Shown: piece after piece, positions 16,113 to 24,680 of the stretch | Layout of the letters: every line of letters starts with the position of its first letter | Position numbering within the stretch: position 1 is the stretch's first letter | NCBI GenBank assembly: GCA_003252455.1 | Contig: QKED01000074.1 | Coordinates: 1-43,297 of the forward strand | Direction: 5' to 3' | DNA length: 43,297 bases | Origin: Gammaproteobacteria bacterium | GTDB lineage: Bacteria; Pseudomonadota; Gammaproteobacteria; Thiohalomonadales; Thiohalomonadaceae | Program-made: the position numbers and the translations under genes | Notes under the pieces: generated by a model | Told to the model about the DNA's origin: nothing | Databases searched by the model: none | Seen by the model: the letters and a program-made list of their open reading frames with translations, nothing else

Positions 16113-19100
16113 ATGCTGCTCGCCGAACTGCTCACCCTCCCTGAACCGCAGCTCAGGGCGCTGTTCGGTGACCTCGTCTATCGCCGTGGCCTCGACTACC
16201 AGCAGCAGGGTCGGGTGAGTCAGGTGGAGTTTTTCGAGGATCTGGGGGAGGACGGGGGCATTGTCGGCCTAGTCCAGGGGGGCGGGCGTCGCCCCTACCA
16301 GGTGGAGATCGCCACCGGCAGTGGTCGGCGGGGCGAGCTGCTCAGCGACTGCAGTTGCCCGGTCGGTAGCGACCGGTGTAAACACGCCGCCGCGCTGCTG
16401 ATCGAGGCCCGCGTGATGTTAGAGCGGGTGCTGGCGCGGTCCCAGGGCGACCCGCTGGAGGGGTGGCTGGCAGGGGCCGAGGCCCTCACCGAGGTGCCGG
16501 TCGCCCCCCTGGAACACCCGGGTAAGGAGCAGCTCCACTATGTCCTCACCCTGCGCGAACACTACGGCCAGGAGTACCTCTGCCTCGACGCGATACGCAG
16601 CAAGCCGCTCAAGCGCGGCGGCCTCGGCAAGGGGCAGGCGGTCTCGCTCGAACGGGTGGCGGGGCGCGGCGGTTACGCTTTCGGTTGGGACTACGCCCCC
16701 AGGCCCAACTACGTCACCCCCCAGGACGAGGCGATCGCCCACCTCGCCCTGGCCTTGGACCTCGACCTCTTCCTCGATACCACCAGCTTCTCCGGCGATG
16801 CCGCCGTGGTGCTGCTGCGTCGCCTGCTCGCCACCGGGCGCTGCCACTTCGAGTCGCACCAGGGGCTGGTCCTGCGCGAGGGGGGGCCGCGCGCATTGAG
16901 CTTCGACTGGTGCGAGACGGGCGCCGGGCGGCGGCGCCTCGAAGCGCACCTCGCGGGGCTCGAACGGTGGCTGCTGCTGCCCACCGAACCGCTCTGGTAT
17001 CTCGACCCCCAGAACGGCGGCTGTGGCCCCACACAGAGTGACCTGCCGCCCGCCCTGGTGGGCCACCTCGGACGCCTGCCCGAACTCGACGACGAGGCCC
17101 AGGTGCGTTTCTCGGAGGCGATGCAGGGTCGCCTGCCCGCCTCCTTCCCGTTGCCGAGCCAGGTGGAGGTGGAGCGTATCGAGCAGCCCCTGCGGCCCCA
17201 GCTGCGCCTGTTCGGGGTCGACAACCCCGCAGGGCAGCGCCTACCGCTGGCCGAGCTGGGCTTCGGTTACGGCGAGCACACACTCCCCATGAGCGCCGAG
17301 GGGCCGCAGGCGCAGAGCCGCCTGCGCCACGCGGGTCGCACCCTACTCATCACGCGTGATATCGCTGCGGAGATGGCCGCGGTGGAGCGGCTGCTCGACC
17401 TGCACCTGTGCAGCGCCGAGGGTGGCGCGGTCGGTCTGCCCGGGCGCTCGATCTTCATCCCCGCGTGGGATGCCGAGGCCCCCTCGCGTCTCGACCTGCG
17501 CATCTGGGCCGGCCTCATCGCCGCCCTGCCGTCGCTCGAAGCGGCGGGTTGGCAGATCCGCCACGACGAACAGGCCCCCCCCATGTCGCTGCATCCGGTC
17601 GAGGCGATCTCCGGCCAGCTCCAGAGCCGTGACGGCGACAACGACTGGTTCGAGGTGGGGCTCAACATCGAGGTGGACGGCAAGACCCTGCCCCTGCTGC
17701 CGCTCATCGCCCAACTGCTGGCCAAGGGGGTGGCACTGCACACCGAGCTGCCCCTGGTGGTCGAGATCGCCCCGGGACAGTGGGTCACTCTGGCACAGAC
17801 GCAGGTACGTCCGCTGCTCGACGCCCTGCTCGAACTCTATGACGCACCGCTCGGCGAGGGGGGGACCCTGCGCCTGCCGCGCACCCGCGCGGGGGTGGTC
17901 GAGCAACTGGAGGAGAGCCTCGGCGTGGGGCGGCTCGACACCCGCCAGGCCAGCGCCATCCGCGAGCTGGGCCACAAGCTGCGCCACTTCGACGGCATCG
18001 CCGCCGTACCCGCCCCCGTCGGACTCCGGGCCGAGCTGCGCCCCTACCAGCAACGCGGCCTCGACTGGCTCGCCTTCCTGCGCGACTACGGCCTCGGCGG
18101 CCTGCTGGCCGACGACATGGGCCTGGGCAAGACGCTCCAGACCCTCGCCCTGCTGCTGCACGAAAAGGAGGCCGGACGCCTCGACCGCCCCGCCCTGGTG
18201 GTCTGCCCCACCAGCCTGCTCGGCAACTGGCGGCGCGAGGCGGAGCGCTTCGCCCCCGCGCTCAAGGTGCTGGAGTGGCACGGCCCGCAGCGCAGCCGCG
18301 AGCTGAGTGAGCTGGCCGCGCACGACCTGGTGATCACCAACTACCCGCTACTGGCGCGCGACGGCGAGTTCCTCGCCGCGCTGGAGCTGCACTACCTCAT
18401 CTGCGACGAGGCACAGCAACTGAAGAACCCCCGCGCCCTCGCCTCACAGGCCGCGCGCAACCTCCAGACCCGCCACCGCCTGGCCCTCACCGGCACCCCG
18501 CTGGAGAACCACCTGGGCGAACTCTGGGCCCTCTTCGACCTGGTGATGCCCGGCTTCCTGTGGGATGAGAGGCGCTTCAACCAACTGCTGCGCCACCCCA
18601 TCGAGAAGCTGGGCGACGCCGAGCGCCGCGCCCAGCTCGCCCAGCGCGTCTCCCCCTTCATGCTGCGCCGCACCAAGGGCGAGGTGGCCAGCGAACTGCC
18701 ACCCAAGAGCGAGATCATCCGCCTGGTCGAACTCGGCCCGGACCAGCGTCGCCTCTACGAGACCATCCGCGTCGCCATGGCCGACAAGGTGCAGAAGCTG
18801 CTGGCCGAGAAGGGGCTACAGCGGGCGCGCATCGAGATCCTCGACGCCCTGCTCAAGCTGCGCCAGGTCTGCTGCGACCCGCAGCTGGTGAAGACCGCCA
18901 GCGCACGCAAGGTGCAGGAGTCGGCCAAGCTCGAACTGCTGATGGAGATGCTGCCCGAGCTGTTGGAGGAGGGGCGGCGCATCCTACTCTTCTCCCAGTT
19001 CACCAGCATGCTCGGCCTCATCGAGGCGCGCCTGGGCAAGGCGGGCATCGCCTACACCAAGCTCACCGGCCAGACGCGCAGGCGCCAAGAGGCGATCGAG

Positions 19101-19430
19101 CGCTTCACCTCCGGCGAGGTGGCGCTCTTTCTCATCAGCCTCAAGGCCGGTGGCACCGGCCTCAACCTCACCGAGGCGGACACCGTGATCCACTACGACC
19201 CCTGGTGGAACCCCGCCGTCGAGGCCCAGGCCACCGACCGCGCCCACCGCATCGGCCAGGACAAACCGGTGTTCGTCTACAAACTCCTCGCCGAGGCGAC
19301 CCTGGAGGAGAAGATCCTCGCCATGCAGCAGCGCAAACAGGCCCTCGCCGACGCCGTCTACGCCAAGGGCGAGGGGCAGGACGCCTTCGCGCTGGATGCC
19401 TCGGCGTTGAGCGAGCTGTTCGCGCAGTAA
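16113..19430 (+). CDS. SWIM zinc-finger SNF2-family helicase/ATPase
   Basis: A 1105-residue protein. An N-terminal SWIM zinc finger has CxC at residues 80-82 and CxH at 89-91 (DCSCPVGSDRCKHAAALL). About 550 residues of linker and family-specific domain follow. Then comes a complete SNF2 motor: Walker A DDMGLGKT (667-674), Walker B CDEAQQLKN (DEAQ 765-768), LTGTPLENHLGELW, and helicase motif VI QATDRAHRIGQ (about 1039-1049). These are ATP-driven double-stranded DNA translocases of the RapA/HepA relatives. The SWIM domain suggests contact with DNA or protein. The chosen ATG follows the last plausible upstream start; the ribosome site is weak. Stands alone as a transcription unit. A second SWIM protein is encoded at 35.7 kb. 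Confidence 0.92.
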   Translation: MLLAELLTLPEPQLRALFGDLVYRRGLDYQQQGRVSQVEFFEDLGEDGGIVGLVQGGGRRPYQVEIATGSGRRGELLSDCSCPVGSDRCKHAAALLIEARVMLERVLARSQGDPLEGWLAGAEALTEVPVAPLEHPGKEQLHYVLTLREHYGQEYLCLDAIRSKPLKRGGLGKGQAVSLERVAGRGGYAFGWDYAPRPNYVTPQDEAIAHLALALDLDLFLDTTSFSGDAAVVLLRRLLATGRCHFESHQGLVLREGGPRALSFDWCETGAGRRRLEAHLAGLERWLLLPTEPLWYLDPQNGGCGPTQSDLPPALVGHLGRLPELDDEAQVRFSEAMQGRLPASFPLPSQVEVERIEQPLRPQLRLFGVDNPAGQRLPLAELGFGYGEHTLPMSAEGPQAQSRLRHAGRTLLITRDIAAEMAAVERLLDLHLCSAEGGAVGLPGRSIFIPAWDAEAPSRLDLRIWAGLIAALPSLEAAGWQIRHDEQAPPMSLHPVEAISGQLQSRDGDNDWFEVGLNIEVDGKTLPLLPLIAQLLAKGVALHTELPLVVEIAPGQWVTLAQTQVRPLLDALLELYDAPLGEGGTLRLPRTRAGVVEQLEESLGVGRLDTRQASAIRELGHKLRHFDGIAAVPAPVGLRAELRPYQQRGLDWLAFLRDYGLGGLLADDMGLGKTLQTLALLLHEKEAGRLDRPALVVCPTSLLGNWRREAERFAPALKVLEWHGPQRSRELSELAAHDLVITNYPLLARDGEFLAALELHYLICDEAQQLKNPRALASQAARNLQTRHRLALTGTPLENHLGELWALFDLVMPGFLWDERRFNQLLRHPIEKLGDAERRAQLAQRVSPFMLRRTKGEVASELPPKSEIIRLVELGPDQRRLYETIRVAMADKVQKLLAEKGLQRARIEILDALLKLRQVCCDPQLVKTASARKVQESAKLELLMEMLPELLEEGRRILLFSQFTSMLGLIEARLGKAGIAYTKLTGQTRRRQEAIERFTSGEVALFLISLKAGGTGLNLTEADTVIHYDPWWNPAVEAQATDRAHRIGQDKPVFVYKLLAEATLEEKILAMQQRKQALADAVYAKGEGQDAFALDASALSELFAQ

Positions 19431-19431
19431 C

Positions 19432-19520
19432 GGCGTAGGGCGGATGTGCGCAGCGGCATTCGCCACACAGTCTGAGTGTCGCCTAGGTCAGCCCACGCTC
19501 GGCGCCAGCCGCCCTGCGCC
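19432..19520. repeat. REP/BIME-like inverted repeat element
   Basis: GGCGTAGGGCGG (19432-19443) and CCGCCCTGCGCC (19509-19520) are complementary at 11 of 12 positions around a 65-nt interior. The interior itself contains GGCGGATG...CATTCGCC. It lies between the convergent SNF2 gene and the hypothetical gene ending at 19611 and probably serves as a bidirectional 3' end. Copy number in the genome cannot be judged from here. Confidence 0.5.
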
Positions 19521-19610
19521 GGGTGGATGACGCTGCGCTCGTCCTCGCACACAGGGTGCCGCGCCACGGGGTTGGGCATGGCCCACGAACCGCCTGCGAC
19601 TCTCCAGCCG

Positions 19611-20567
19611 TCACAGTGACAACGCGTAGAAGCGGGCCGTCTGTTTGGCCTTGCGCAGTCGCCGCTCGATCCTCTTGTCGTGCAACATCGCCGGTGTGTC
19701 GTCCCGCTCCTGGAAGCAGAACTGCCGAGGCAGCGTCTGGTAGAGGGAGCGCGGCGGTGCCCAGGTGGGGTCGATCCCCTTGAGTGCGTTGCCGCTGGCC
19801 CAGGTGTGGTACCAGATGTGGCGAATCCCCAGCTCCTCGCGTAGGAAGAAGAGCGTGGCGCTGAGCATCGCCTCGTCCCACACCGAGAGATAGGGGGCGA
19901 ACACCGCGTCGAGGTAGTGGTGTGCCGCCTGGTTGATACGACAGCGCTCCGAACCGCCTGGGCTTTGGCACTTGGGGCAGTCGGGTAGCTTGCGTCGCTG
20001 ATCGCGCGCCTCGCGGACCCAGTCGGTCTGGATCTCCTCGATCAGCGCCTCACCGCGCGCAAGGTCTACATCCAGGCGGGCCCAGGCGAGGGTCTCACGG
20101 TAGTAGGCGCGCTCACCCGGTTTGAGGGTCGGGTGGCCGGAGGCCCAGTTGAGTGAGTCGTCGCCGTAGTAGGGCGTGAAGAGGCGCTTGAAGGTGCGGT
20201 CGTGGTCACGGCTGAAGTTGAGCCGCAGCACCAGGTTGAAGCCGGGGCGCGAGGTCTGGCGGAAACGATAGCCGCGTGCGTTGCCCCACAGGCCGAGTGT
20301 GAGCAGAAACGGCAGGTGTGGCTCCTGCCAGACGTAGCGCGTGCTCTCGGCGCTGACGCGGCCATCGCCGCACTCGGCGAGCAGTTGGCGCACCAGGGGC
20401 TTGTTGAGCAGACGGGCGTAGGGGCCCGCGCGCAGTTGGTCGATACGTGCACCGTCGCCGCTGGCGTAGCCGAGCAGCTGGAGGGCGTAGCGATCCTTGA
20501 AGTAGTTGAAACGGGTGCGCTCAGCCGGGAGGCAGGCGATGATCTCTTGTGCGTTGGCGATATCCAT
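19611..20567 (-). CDS. hypothetical protein with conserved EIQTDW segment
   Basis: A 318-residue soluble protein with no recognised family. It has an RYALQLL segment, a CPKC pair near the middle (LPDCPKCQSPGGSERC, four Cys that could bind zinc), a striking LIEEIQTDWVREA segment and a basic C-terminus (RIERRLRKAKQTARFY). The frame is well populated and shows no breaks. It lies 119 bp downstream of the leftward slipin gene and in the same orientation, so co-transcription is possible. ATG 20567 has a weak GAGA upstream. No function is proposed. Confidence 0.75.
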   Translation of the reverse strand: MDIANAQEIIACLPAERTRFNYFKDRYALQLLGYASGDGARIDQLRAGPYARLLNKPLVRQLLAECGDGRVSAESTRYVWQEPHLPFLLTLGLWGNARGYRFRQTSRPGFNLVLRLNFSRDHDRTFKRLFTPYYGDDSLNWASGHPTLKPGERAYYRETLAWARLDVDLARGEALIEEIQTDWVREARDQRRKLPDCPKCQSPGGSERCRINQAAHHYLDAVFAPYLSVWDEAMLSATLFFLREELGIRHIWYHTWASGNALKGIDPTWAPPRSLYQTLPRQFCFQERDDTPAMLHDKRIERRLRKAKQTARFYALSL

Positions 20568-20686
20568 AATGTTCTCGTGTCGAGATGATTCGATGCTTGA
20601 ATGGGTGTGTCGGTCGCGGTTTGGTGGGTGCAGACATAGCGTCTCTCCTCGGTCGGGGCCCTCGGCGGGAGGCCGAGGGCGTGGGG

Positions 20687-21850
20687 TTAGCCCTGCGCGG
20701 CGGCGGGCAGTTGAATACGCACGGTGTCCTTGAGGATGGCGTCGAGGCCACCGTAGACGGTGAAGCTGCCGACGCGCTCGGCCACCCTCTCCAACGTCTC
20801 CAGCTCCTTGAGGCGCAGCAGCGTCGGGTTCTCCTCCATTAGGCGCGCGGTGTTGAGCAGCGAACGCGTAGCCGCCGTCTCTTCACGCCGCTTGATGATG
20901 TTGGCCTGGGCCTGCTTCTCCGCCTCCACCACCTGGTTGAGGATCTGCTTCATCTCGCCAGGCAGGATCACATCGCGGATGCCGACGCTGTCGAGGGCGA
21001 TGCCGTAAGGCTCGGCGCGTGCCTGCGTGTAGTCGAACACCAGCGCCTCCAACGCGCCCTTGTCGCTGAGTAGGGCATCCAGGCTGCGCGTGCCGATGGC
21101 CTGGCGCAGACCGTGTTGCAGGGTGCGGTAGAGGTGCTTCTCTACGCTCTCAAGCTCAGTGCGCGCACGTACCGGGTCGGCGACGCGGTAGGTGGCGCCG
21201 AGGTTGATGCGCAGGCTCACCTTGTCCTGGGTGAGGATCTCCTGGCCCTGCACCTCGATGCTCAGCAGGCGGCGGTCGGCCTGTTCAACGCTGAGGCTCT
21301 GGTCGACACTCCAGAAGGCGTGAAAGCCCGGACCCAGCGTCTCTTTGAGGCCACCATCCAGCAACAACAGGCCGACGTGGTGGTCGGCCACCTCAGTGGT
21401 GAGCAGCCAACGCGAGAGTTTGGCCTGCTGGCCCTGCGTGCGCAGTGCACGTTGCAGGTGGCGTGCGGTCTCAGCGGGGATGCGTATGTCGGCGGCCGTG
21501 TCGACTACGTCTACCCGCACCGCCACCGGCCCGCGCCAGAAGAGCGTGCGGCTCTCCGGCTCCAGCAGGTCGGCCAAGCGCCCGTTGTGAAACACCAGCC
21601 CCACCTCGTTACGCCCGAGCGTCACCTGCTGAAAGTGCTCCTCGCACAGCGCCGGATGGTTGCTCAAAAGGGTGTCGATGAGCTTGGAGTCGAACCGCGG
21701 CTCGTTGAGGTCGTATCGGCGGATCTCACGCTCACCGAGCAGGTCCCAATAGGCGTAGACGCCCGGCCCCAGGATGCGCGTGACCACACGGTTGACCCAT
21801 TCGATGCCGCGCTCGTGCTCGGCAACCACCACTCTGTTGTATCCCAACAT
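20687..21850 (-). CDS. slipin / SPFH (stomatin-prohibitin) family protein
   Basis: A 387-residue protein with an SPFH/band-7 core: GPGVYAYWDLLGEREIRRYD, VSLRINLGATYRVADPV, YGIALDSVGIRDVILPGEM, then the typical charged coiled-coil EAEKQAQANIIKRREETAA and the tail NPTLLRLKELETLERVAERV. SPFH proteins form oligomeric scaffolds at membranes. Unusually, the N-terminus (MLGYNRVVVAEHERGI) has no hydrophobic membrane segment, unlike most slipins, and the middle contains an extra or duplicated SPFH-like stretch (residues about 95-190). AAAGGAGA lies close before the ATG. It may be cytosolic or attach through a partner. Confidence 0.85.
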   Translation of the reverse strand: MLGYNRVVVAEHERGIEWVNRVVTRILGPGVYAYWDLLGEREIRRYDLNEPRFDSKLIDTLLSNHPALCEEHFQQVTLGRNEVGLVFHNGRLADLLEPESRTLFWRGPVAVRVDVVDTAADIRIPAETARHLQRALRTQGQQAKLSRWLLTTEVADHHVGLLLLDGGLKETLGPGFHAFWSVDQSLSVEQADRRLLSIEVQGQEILTQDKVSLRINLGATYRVADPVRARTELESVEKHLYRTLQHGLRQAIGTRSLDALLSDKGALEALVFDYTQARAEPYGIALDSVGIRDVILPGEMKQILNQVVEAEKQAQANIIKRREETAATRSLLNTARLMEENPTLLRLKELETLERVAERVGSFTVYGGLDAILKDTVRIQLPAAAQG

Positions 21851-22191
21851 GCTTGTCTCCTTTCTCGCCCCTGCTTAGGGCGCTCTCATCGACCCAATGA
21901 ATAGGACGACGGGCAGACCACGCCACCACCGGCACCGCTAAGGGTTCAGCCCTCAGGGGGAGTGGGCGGAGCGAGTGCGAGCGGCGCGTTCATGCCCTGG
22001 CTCCCTGCTCGGCTCACACCACCTGGCCCACCCTTGCCGAAGGCCTCGCCTTGGCGGCGGCGGTGGCAGTGCTGCGAAGAGCCGACGGCTATATGGCCGC
22101 CCAGCCCATCGCCGGTCTACCTATCGTTGAAGAGCAGTTACCTGCTCGATTGCGCGGACCTAAACCACGTGCCCCCGGCACACACCAAGGG
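21851..22191. other. intergenic region upstream of the slipin gene
   Basis: No gene supported. It holds the slipin ribosome site and presumably its promoter. Short open frames exist but look like chance frames in GC-rich DNA. Confidence 0.3.
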
Positions 22192-22272
22192 CAAAGGAAG
22201 AGGGAATCGAACCCCCGCGATCTTGCGATCAGCTGATTTACCGTCAGATGCCTGTACCTCGGGCGTTCCCCG
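22192..22272 (-). tRNA. degenerate class II tRNA-like sequence (anticodon position GTA, Tyr-like)
   Basis: Read on the minus strand, this has a good T-arm (GGGGG-TTCGATT-CCCTC), a variable-arm hairpin GATC-GCAA-GATC, an anticodon-like hairpin CTGA-CGGTAAA-TCAG with GTA in the anticodon position, and a short D-arm (GCC-loop-GGC). The acceptor arms pair only partly (GGGGAA with TTCCTT, using two G-T pairs). The position before the anticodon is G instead of the invariant U. The 3' end is GCCC, not CCA. I read it as a tRNA-Tyr-like relic or an unusual tRNA; it may not be functional. Confidence 0.4.
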
Positions 22273-22419
22273 CACTTTCACGCCCCCACCGCTCGGAATA
22301 CGCTCGCGCAATCGGACACAACCGAGCCGAGCGCACCAGACAGGCCTAAAAACCTGCACCGCTGAACGGTGGGTGCCATGAAACCCAAACGCCCCTGCCC
22401 AGGCAGAGGGCGCAAACAT

Positions 22420-22454
22420 AAAAAAACCCCGATAGGCCAAGCCGATCGGGGTTT
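22420..22454 (-). terminator. intrinsic terminator, leftward
   Basis: AAACCCCGAT (22424-22433) pairs perfectly with ATCGGGGTTT (22445-22454), and GGC/GCC extends the stem inside the loop. On the minus strand the stem is followed by a run of T residues. The plus-strand flank has only TTT, so direction is leftward. Confidence 0.8.
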
Positions 22455-22506
22455 ATCGATCGCGAGGCCTAGCGAGGCCCCGCGAACATCACAGCTGCAC
22501 GGGGCA

Positions 22507-22611
22507 CTACGTCAGTGCATAGAGATAACCGACCCACAGGCCCCCTGGCTGCGCGAGACGCGCGGCCGAGGGGCCGGTTGGGCGGTGGTTGGTGGTGAGC
22601 TGGATGTTCAT
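22507..22611 (-). CDS. possible 34-residue small protein
   Basis: The frame runs MNIQLTTNHRPTGP to GLWVGYLYALT and ends at a TAG. Its ATG lies about 4 nt downstream of the predicted transcription start and has no Shine-Dalgarno, so translation would have to be leaderless or nearly so. No family is recognised. A chance ORF inside a small RNA is equally possible. Confidence 0.3.
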   Translation of the reverse strand: MNIQLTTNHRPTGPSAARLAQPGGLWVGYLYALT

Positions 22612-22621
22612 AGTGGGCGGA

Positions 22622-22649
22622 ATTATAGGCGGCGAATTCGAGAGTTCAA
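22622..22649 (-). promoter_or_regulatory. sigma-70 promoter of the small transcript
   Basis: Minus-strand TTGAAC (22649-22644) and TATAAT (22627-22622) separated by 16 bp; the -10 is a perfect consensus. The -35 region is flanked by AT-rich sequence. Confidence 0.6.
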
Positions 22650-22834
22650 CGTGTGATTTAGATTTTTTTCTCGTGACTGCTTTGGGCGGAGTGAAACGCC
22701 TCATCTCGACATAATTCTTGCGCAGTGGATGCGGCCCCAGGCGAGTGAACCAACGCATAGCCAGGCGAGAGATGCCATGCGGCCTGTGCTACCGTCGACA
22801 CCGCTCAACCATCACCGCAGGGAGAACCGCACCC

Positions 22835-23704
22835 GTGACACCCCAAACCGTAACCTTCGACTGCGCAGGCAGCCAGATCGCCGCCCACCTCTATCTGCCG
22901 CAGGGTGAGGGCACGCCCGCCCCCGCCATCCTCCTCTGTCACGGTTTTGCCGGGGTCAAAGAGCTGCTGTTGCCCGCCTTCGCCGAGTATTTCGCCAACG
23001 CCGGATTCGTCGCCATGACCTTCGACTATCGTGGCTTCGGCGCCAGCGAAGGGGAGCCGGGCCGCCTGGTGCCCGCCCTGCAGATCGAAGACATCCGCAG
23101 CGCCGTCGACTACCTGGTGGGCCGCCCCGAGGTGGACGCCGAGCGCATCGGCCTCTGGGGCACCTCCTTCGGCGGCGCCAACGTGGTCTACACCGCCGCC
23201 GCGGATGCCAGGGTCAAGGCGATCTCCGCGCAGCTCACCTTCGCCGACGGCGAGCGCGTGGTCACCGGCGCCATGAGCGACGATGAGAAGGCCAAGTTCC
23301 TCGCCACCCTGGAGCGCATGCAGGAGAAGAAGCAGAACACCGGCAAAGAGATGATGGTGCCCATCGTCAAGGTGCTCTCCGATACGCAATCGAAGCGCTT
23401 TTACGAGGAGTACGCCGAGGCCTTCCCCGCGCTGAAGATCAAGATCCCCTTCCTCACCGTCGCCGAGACCCTCAAGCACAAACCGGTGGAGGTGATAGGC
23501 CAAGTGCAGGTGCCGGTGCTGGTGGTCGCGGCGGGCGACGACAGCGTCAACCCGGTGGCCGAGTCCCATGCCCTCTTCGCCGCGGCCAACGAGCCAAAGG
23601 AGCTGATGGAGATCGCCGGGGCCACGCACTACGAGGTCTATGCGGGGGCGGCGTTCGAGCGGGTCGCCGCCAGGCAGGTGGCGTGGTTCGACACCTACCT
23701 GTAA
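22835..23704 (+). CDS. alpha/beta hydrolase (dienelactone hydrolase-like / acyl-peptidase fold)
   Basis: A 289-residue single-domain alpha/beta hydrolase. The oxyanion-loop segment is ILLCHGFAGVKE, the substrate-loop segment FDYRGFGASEGEPG, the nucleophile elbow GTSFGG (Gly-x-Ser-x-Gly), the acid AAGDDSVNP and the catalytic histidine GATHYEVY. All triad positions are present, so an active serine hydrolase is expected, probably an esterase or thioesterase; the substrate is unknown. The start is GTG 22835 with AGGGAG upstream; the frame is open further up, but without a better start. It stands alone after the small transcript region. Confidence 0.85.
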   Translation: MTPQTVTFDCAGSQIAAHLYLPQGEGTPAPAILLCHGFAGVKELLLPAFAEYFANAGFVAMTFDYRGFGASEGEPGRLVPALQIEDIRSAVDYLVGRPEVDAERIGLWGTSFGGANVVYTAAADARVKAISAQLTFADGERVVTGAMSDDEKAKFLATLERMQEKKQNTGKEMMVPIVKVLSDTQSKRFYEEYAEAFPALKIKIPFLTVAETLKHKPVEVIGQVQVPVLVVAAGDDSVNPVAESHALFAAANEPKELMEIAGATHYEVYAGAAFERVAARQVAWFDTYL

Positions 23705-23830
23705 CGGTAATGCCGAGCAGAGAGTGGGATCTGTCATCGGTTTTCACGACTCATTACGCCGAACTGGGATAGTCGAGCTAAGTGGAGAACGGTTTATTCC
23801 GATATCTAGGCGTGGGGTTGCAGTATCCAT

Positions 23831-23868
23831 GCAAGAGCTTCTCTTGCGACGATGAGTTAGAATCATCG
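23831..23868. promoter_or_regulatory. two hairpins upstream of the small zinc-ribbon gene
   Basis: GCAAGAG-CTT-CTCTTGC (23831-23847) and CGATGA-GTTAGAA-TCATCG (23850-23868) stand side by side about 40 bp before the start at 23907. The second contains TAGAAT, a plausible -10. They could be a terminator of the hydrolase gene or operator/leader structure; sequence alone does not decide. Confidence 0.3.
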
Positions 23869-23906
23869 GCCCAAAGTACCAGCAACCCATGTTCAAGGAG
23901 GAGAGG

Positions 23907-24356
23907 ATGAATATCGAGTGTCCACACTGTGAGACGGTGAACGAGATCCCTTTAGAAAATGCCGTCTGTGCAGAGTGTGAAGGGTCGTTGAATGAACATA
24001 CGTTCAGTAAACACAAGAAGCCGCTGATATCGACCGTTACCGCCATCATCCTTGGCGGGATCGTTGGCCACCATATCGGCGAACCCTCTGATAAAGAGCT
24101 GGCCGCCTTAACCCCACCTCCTATCATGGTCGAAAAAGATGATCGCTACCCTGTCGCAGTCGAATATGCGCTTCTCGATGTGTGCATAAACGGCTCCAAC
24201 TATTACCGCTCTGAAGCACAGGTAAGGAGAACGACGCAGACCTGTACCTGCGCATTAGAGGGGACCATGAAAGAGATCAAACACAGCGACTACATAAGAA
24301 ACGAGACGCATTTTGCGTCTCGCTTCCTTGCTCATGCTAAGGCCTGTCGGGTTTAA
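23907..24356 (+). CDS. small membrane protein with N-terminal zinc ribbon
   Basis: A 149-residue protein beginning MNIECPHCETVNEIP then VCAECEG, a CxxC-CxxC zinc-ribbon signature of the FmdB/YgiT-like kind. A single hydrophobic segment follows (PLISTVTAIILGGIVGHHIG, about residues 38-57), then a soluble domain with further Cys (TQTCTCALEG). The latter includes a segment CTCALEGTMKEIKHSD typical of a small conserved tail. AAGGAGGAGAGG lies right before the ATG at 23907. Probably anchored in the inner membrane; function unknown. Its stop overlaps the stop of the convergent 64-residue gene by 4 nt. Confidence 0.7.
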   Translation: MNIECPHCETVNEIPLENAVCAECEGSLNEHTFSKHKKPLISTVTAIILGGIVGHHIGEPSDKELAALTPPPIMVEKDDRYPVAVEYALLDVCINGSNYYRSEAQVRRTTQTCTCALEGTMKEIKHSDYIRNETHFASRFLAHAKACRV

Positions 24357-24547
24357 CGCCCCTTAGGCTTGTTGTTGCCGCGGCCACCACCCGAGGGGTT
24401 GCCCGTGGTGCTGGGGCCGTTGGGCGGAGTGCCCGCGGCCGCGGACTGGGCGCGTGAGGCAAACGAGCCCTTGGGTACTTGACCACCGTTGGCCTTAGCC
24501 GTGGCGGATTGAATGCGGGATGCGTCGGATTGGGTCATGCGCTTCAT
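24353..24547 (-). CDS. small basic hypothetical protein (SRIQS-type)
   Basis: A 64-residue protein: MKRMTQSDASRIQSATAK, then VPKGSFASRAQSAA and a low-complexity Gly/Pro/Asn-rich basic tail. Short proteins with this SRIQSxTAKxNGGxVxKGSFAxRAQ pattern are common in proteobacteria and are unannotated in function. AGGAG sits 8 nt before the ATG, which supports a real gene. It converges with the zinc-ribbon gene (4-nt overlap of the stops). Confidence 0.65.
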   Translation of the reverse strand: MKRMTQSDASRIQSATAKANGGQVPKGSFASRAQSAAAGTPPNGPSTTGNPSGGGRGNNKPKGR

Positions 24548-24680
24548 TCGTCTATCTCCTGAAAGTAGGATTGGTGGAGTGCTTTCAGGTGCATGCGCCA
24601 TAACTGGCACGTTGCCTCCTGATAAACACACTGTTGTCCCAGCGGGGACAACGGAAGCGTACAGAGGTCGATAGAGACAA

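Larger units (their letters stand above)
22418..22615 (-). ncRNA. candidate small RNA or leader transcript of about 200 nt
   Basis: A free-standing leftward unit: a strong sigma-70-like promoter (TTGAAC-16-TATAAT at 22649-22622), a predicted start near 22615 and a canonical intrinsic terminator ending near 22418. The interior can fold (GCCCCG with CGGGGC flanking about 17 nt). It also contains a 34-codon ORF starting only about 4 nt after the predicted transcription start. It does not match tmRNA, 6S, SRP or RNase P RNA by eye. It could be a regulatory RNA, a nearly leaderless small-protein mRNA, or both. Confidence 0.45.

Noticed and set aside
22418-22615. 6S RNA, tmRNA, SRP RNA or RNase P RNA
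   Set aside because: None of their conserved segments is found in the transcript; only the size is similar to 6S.
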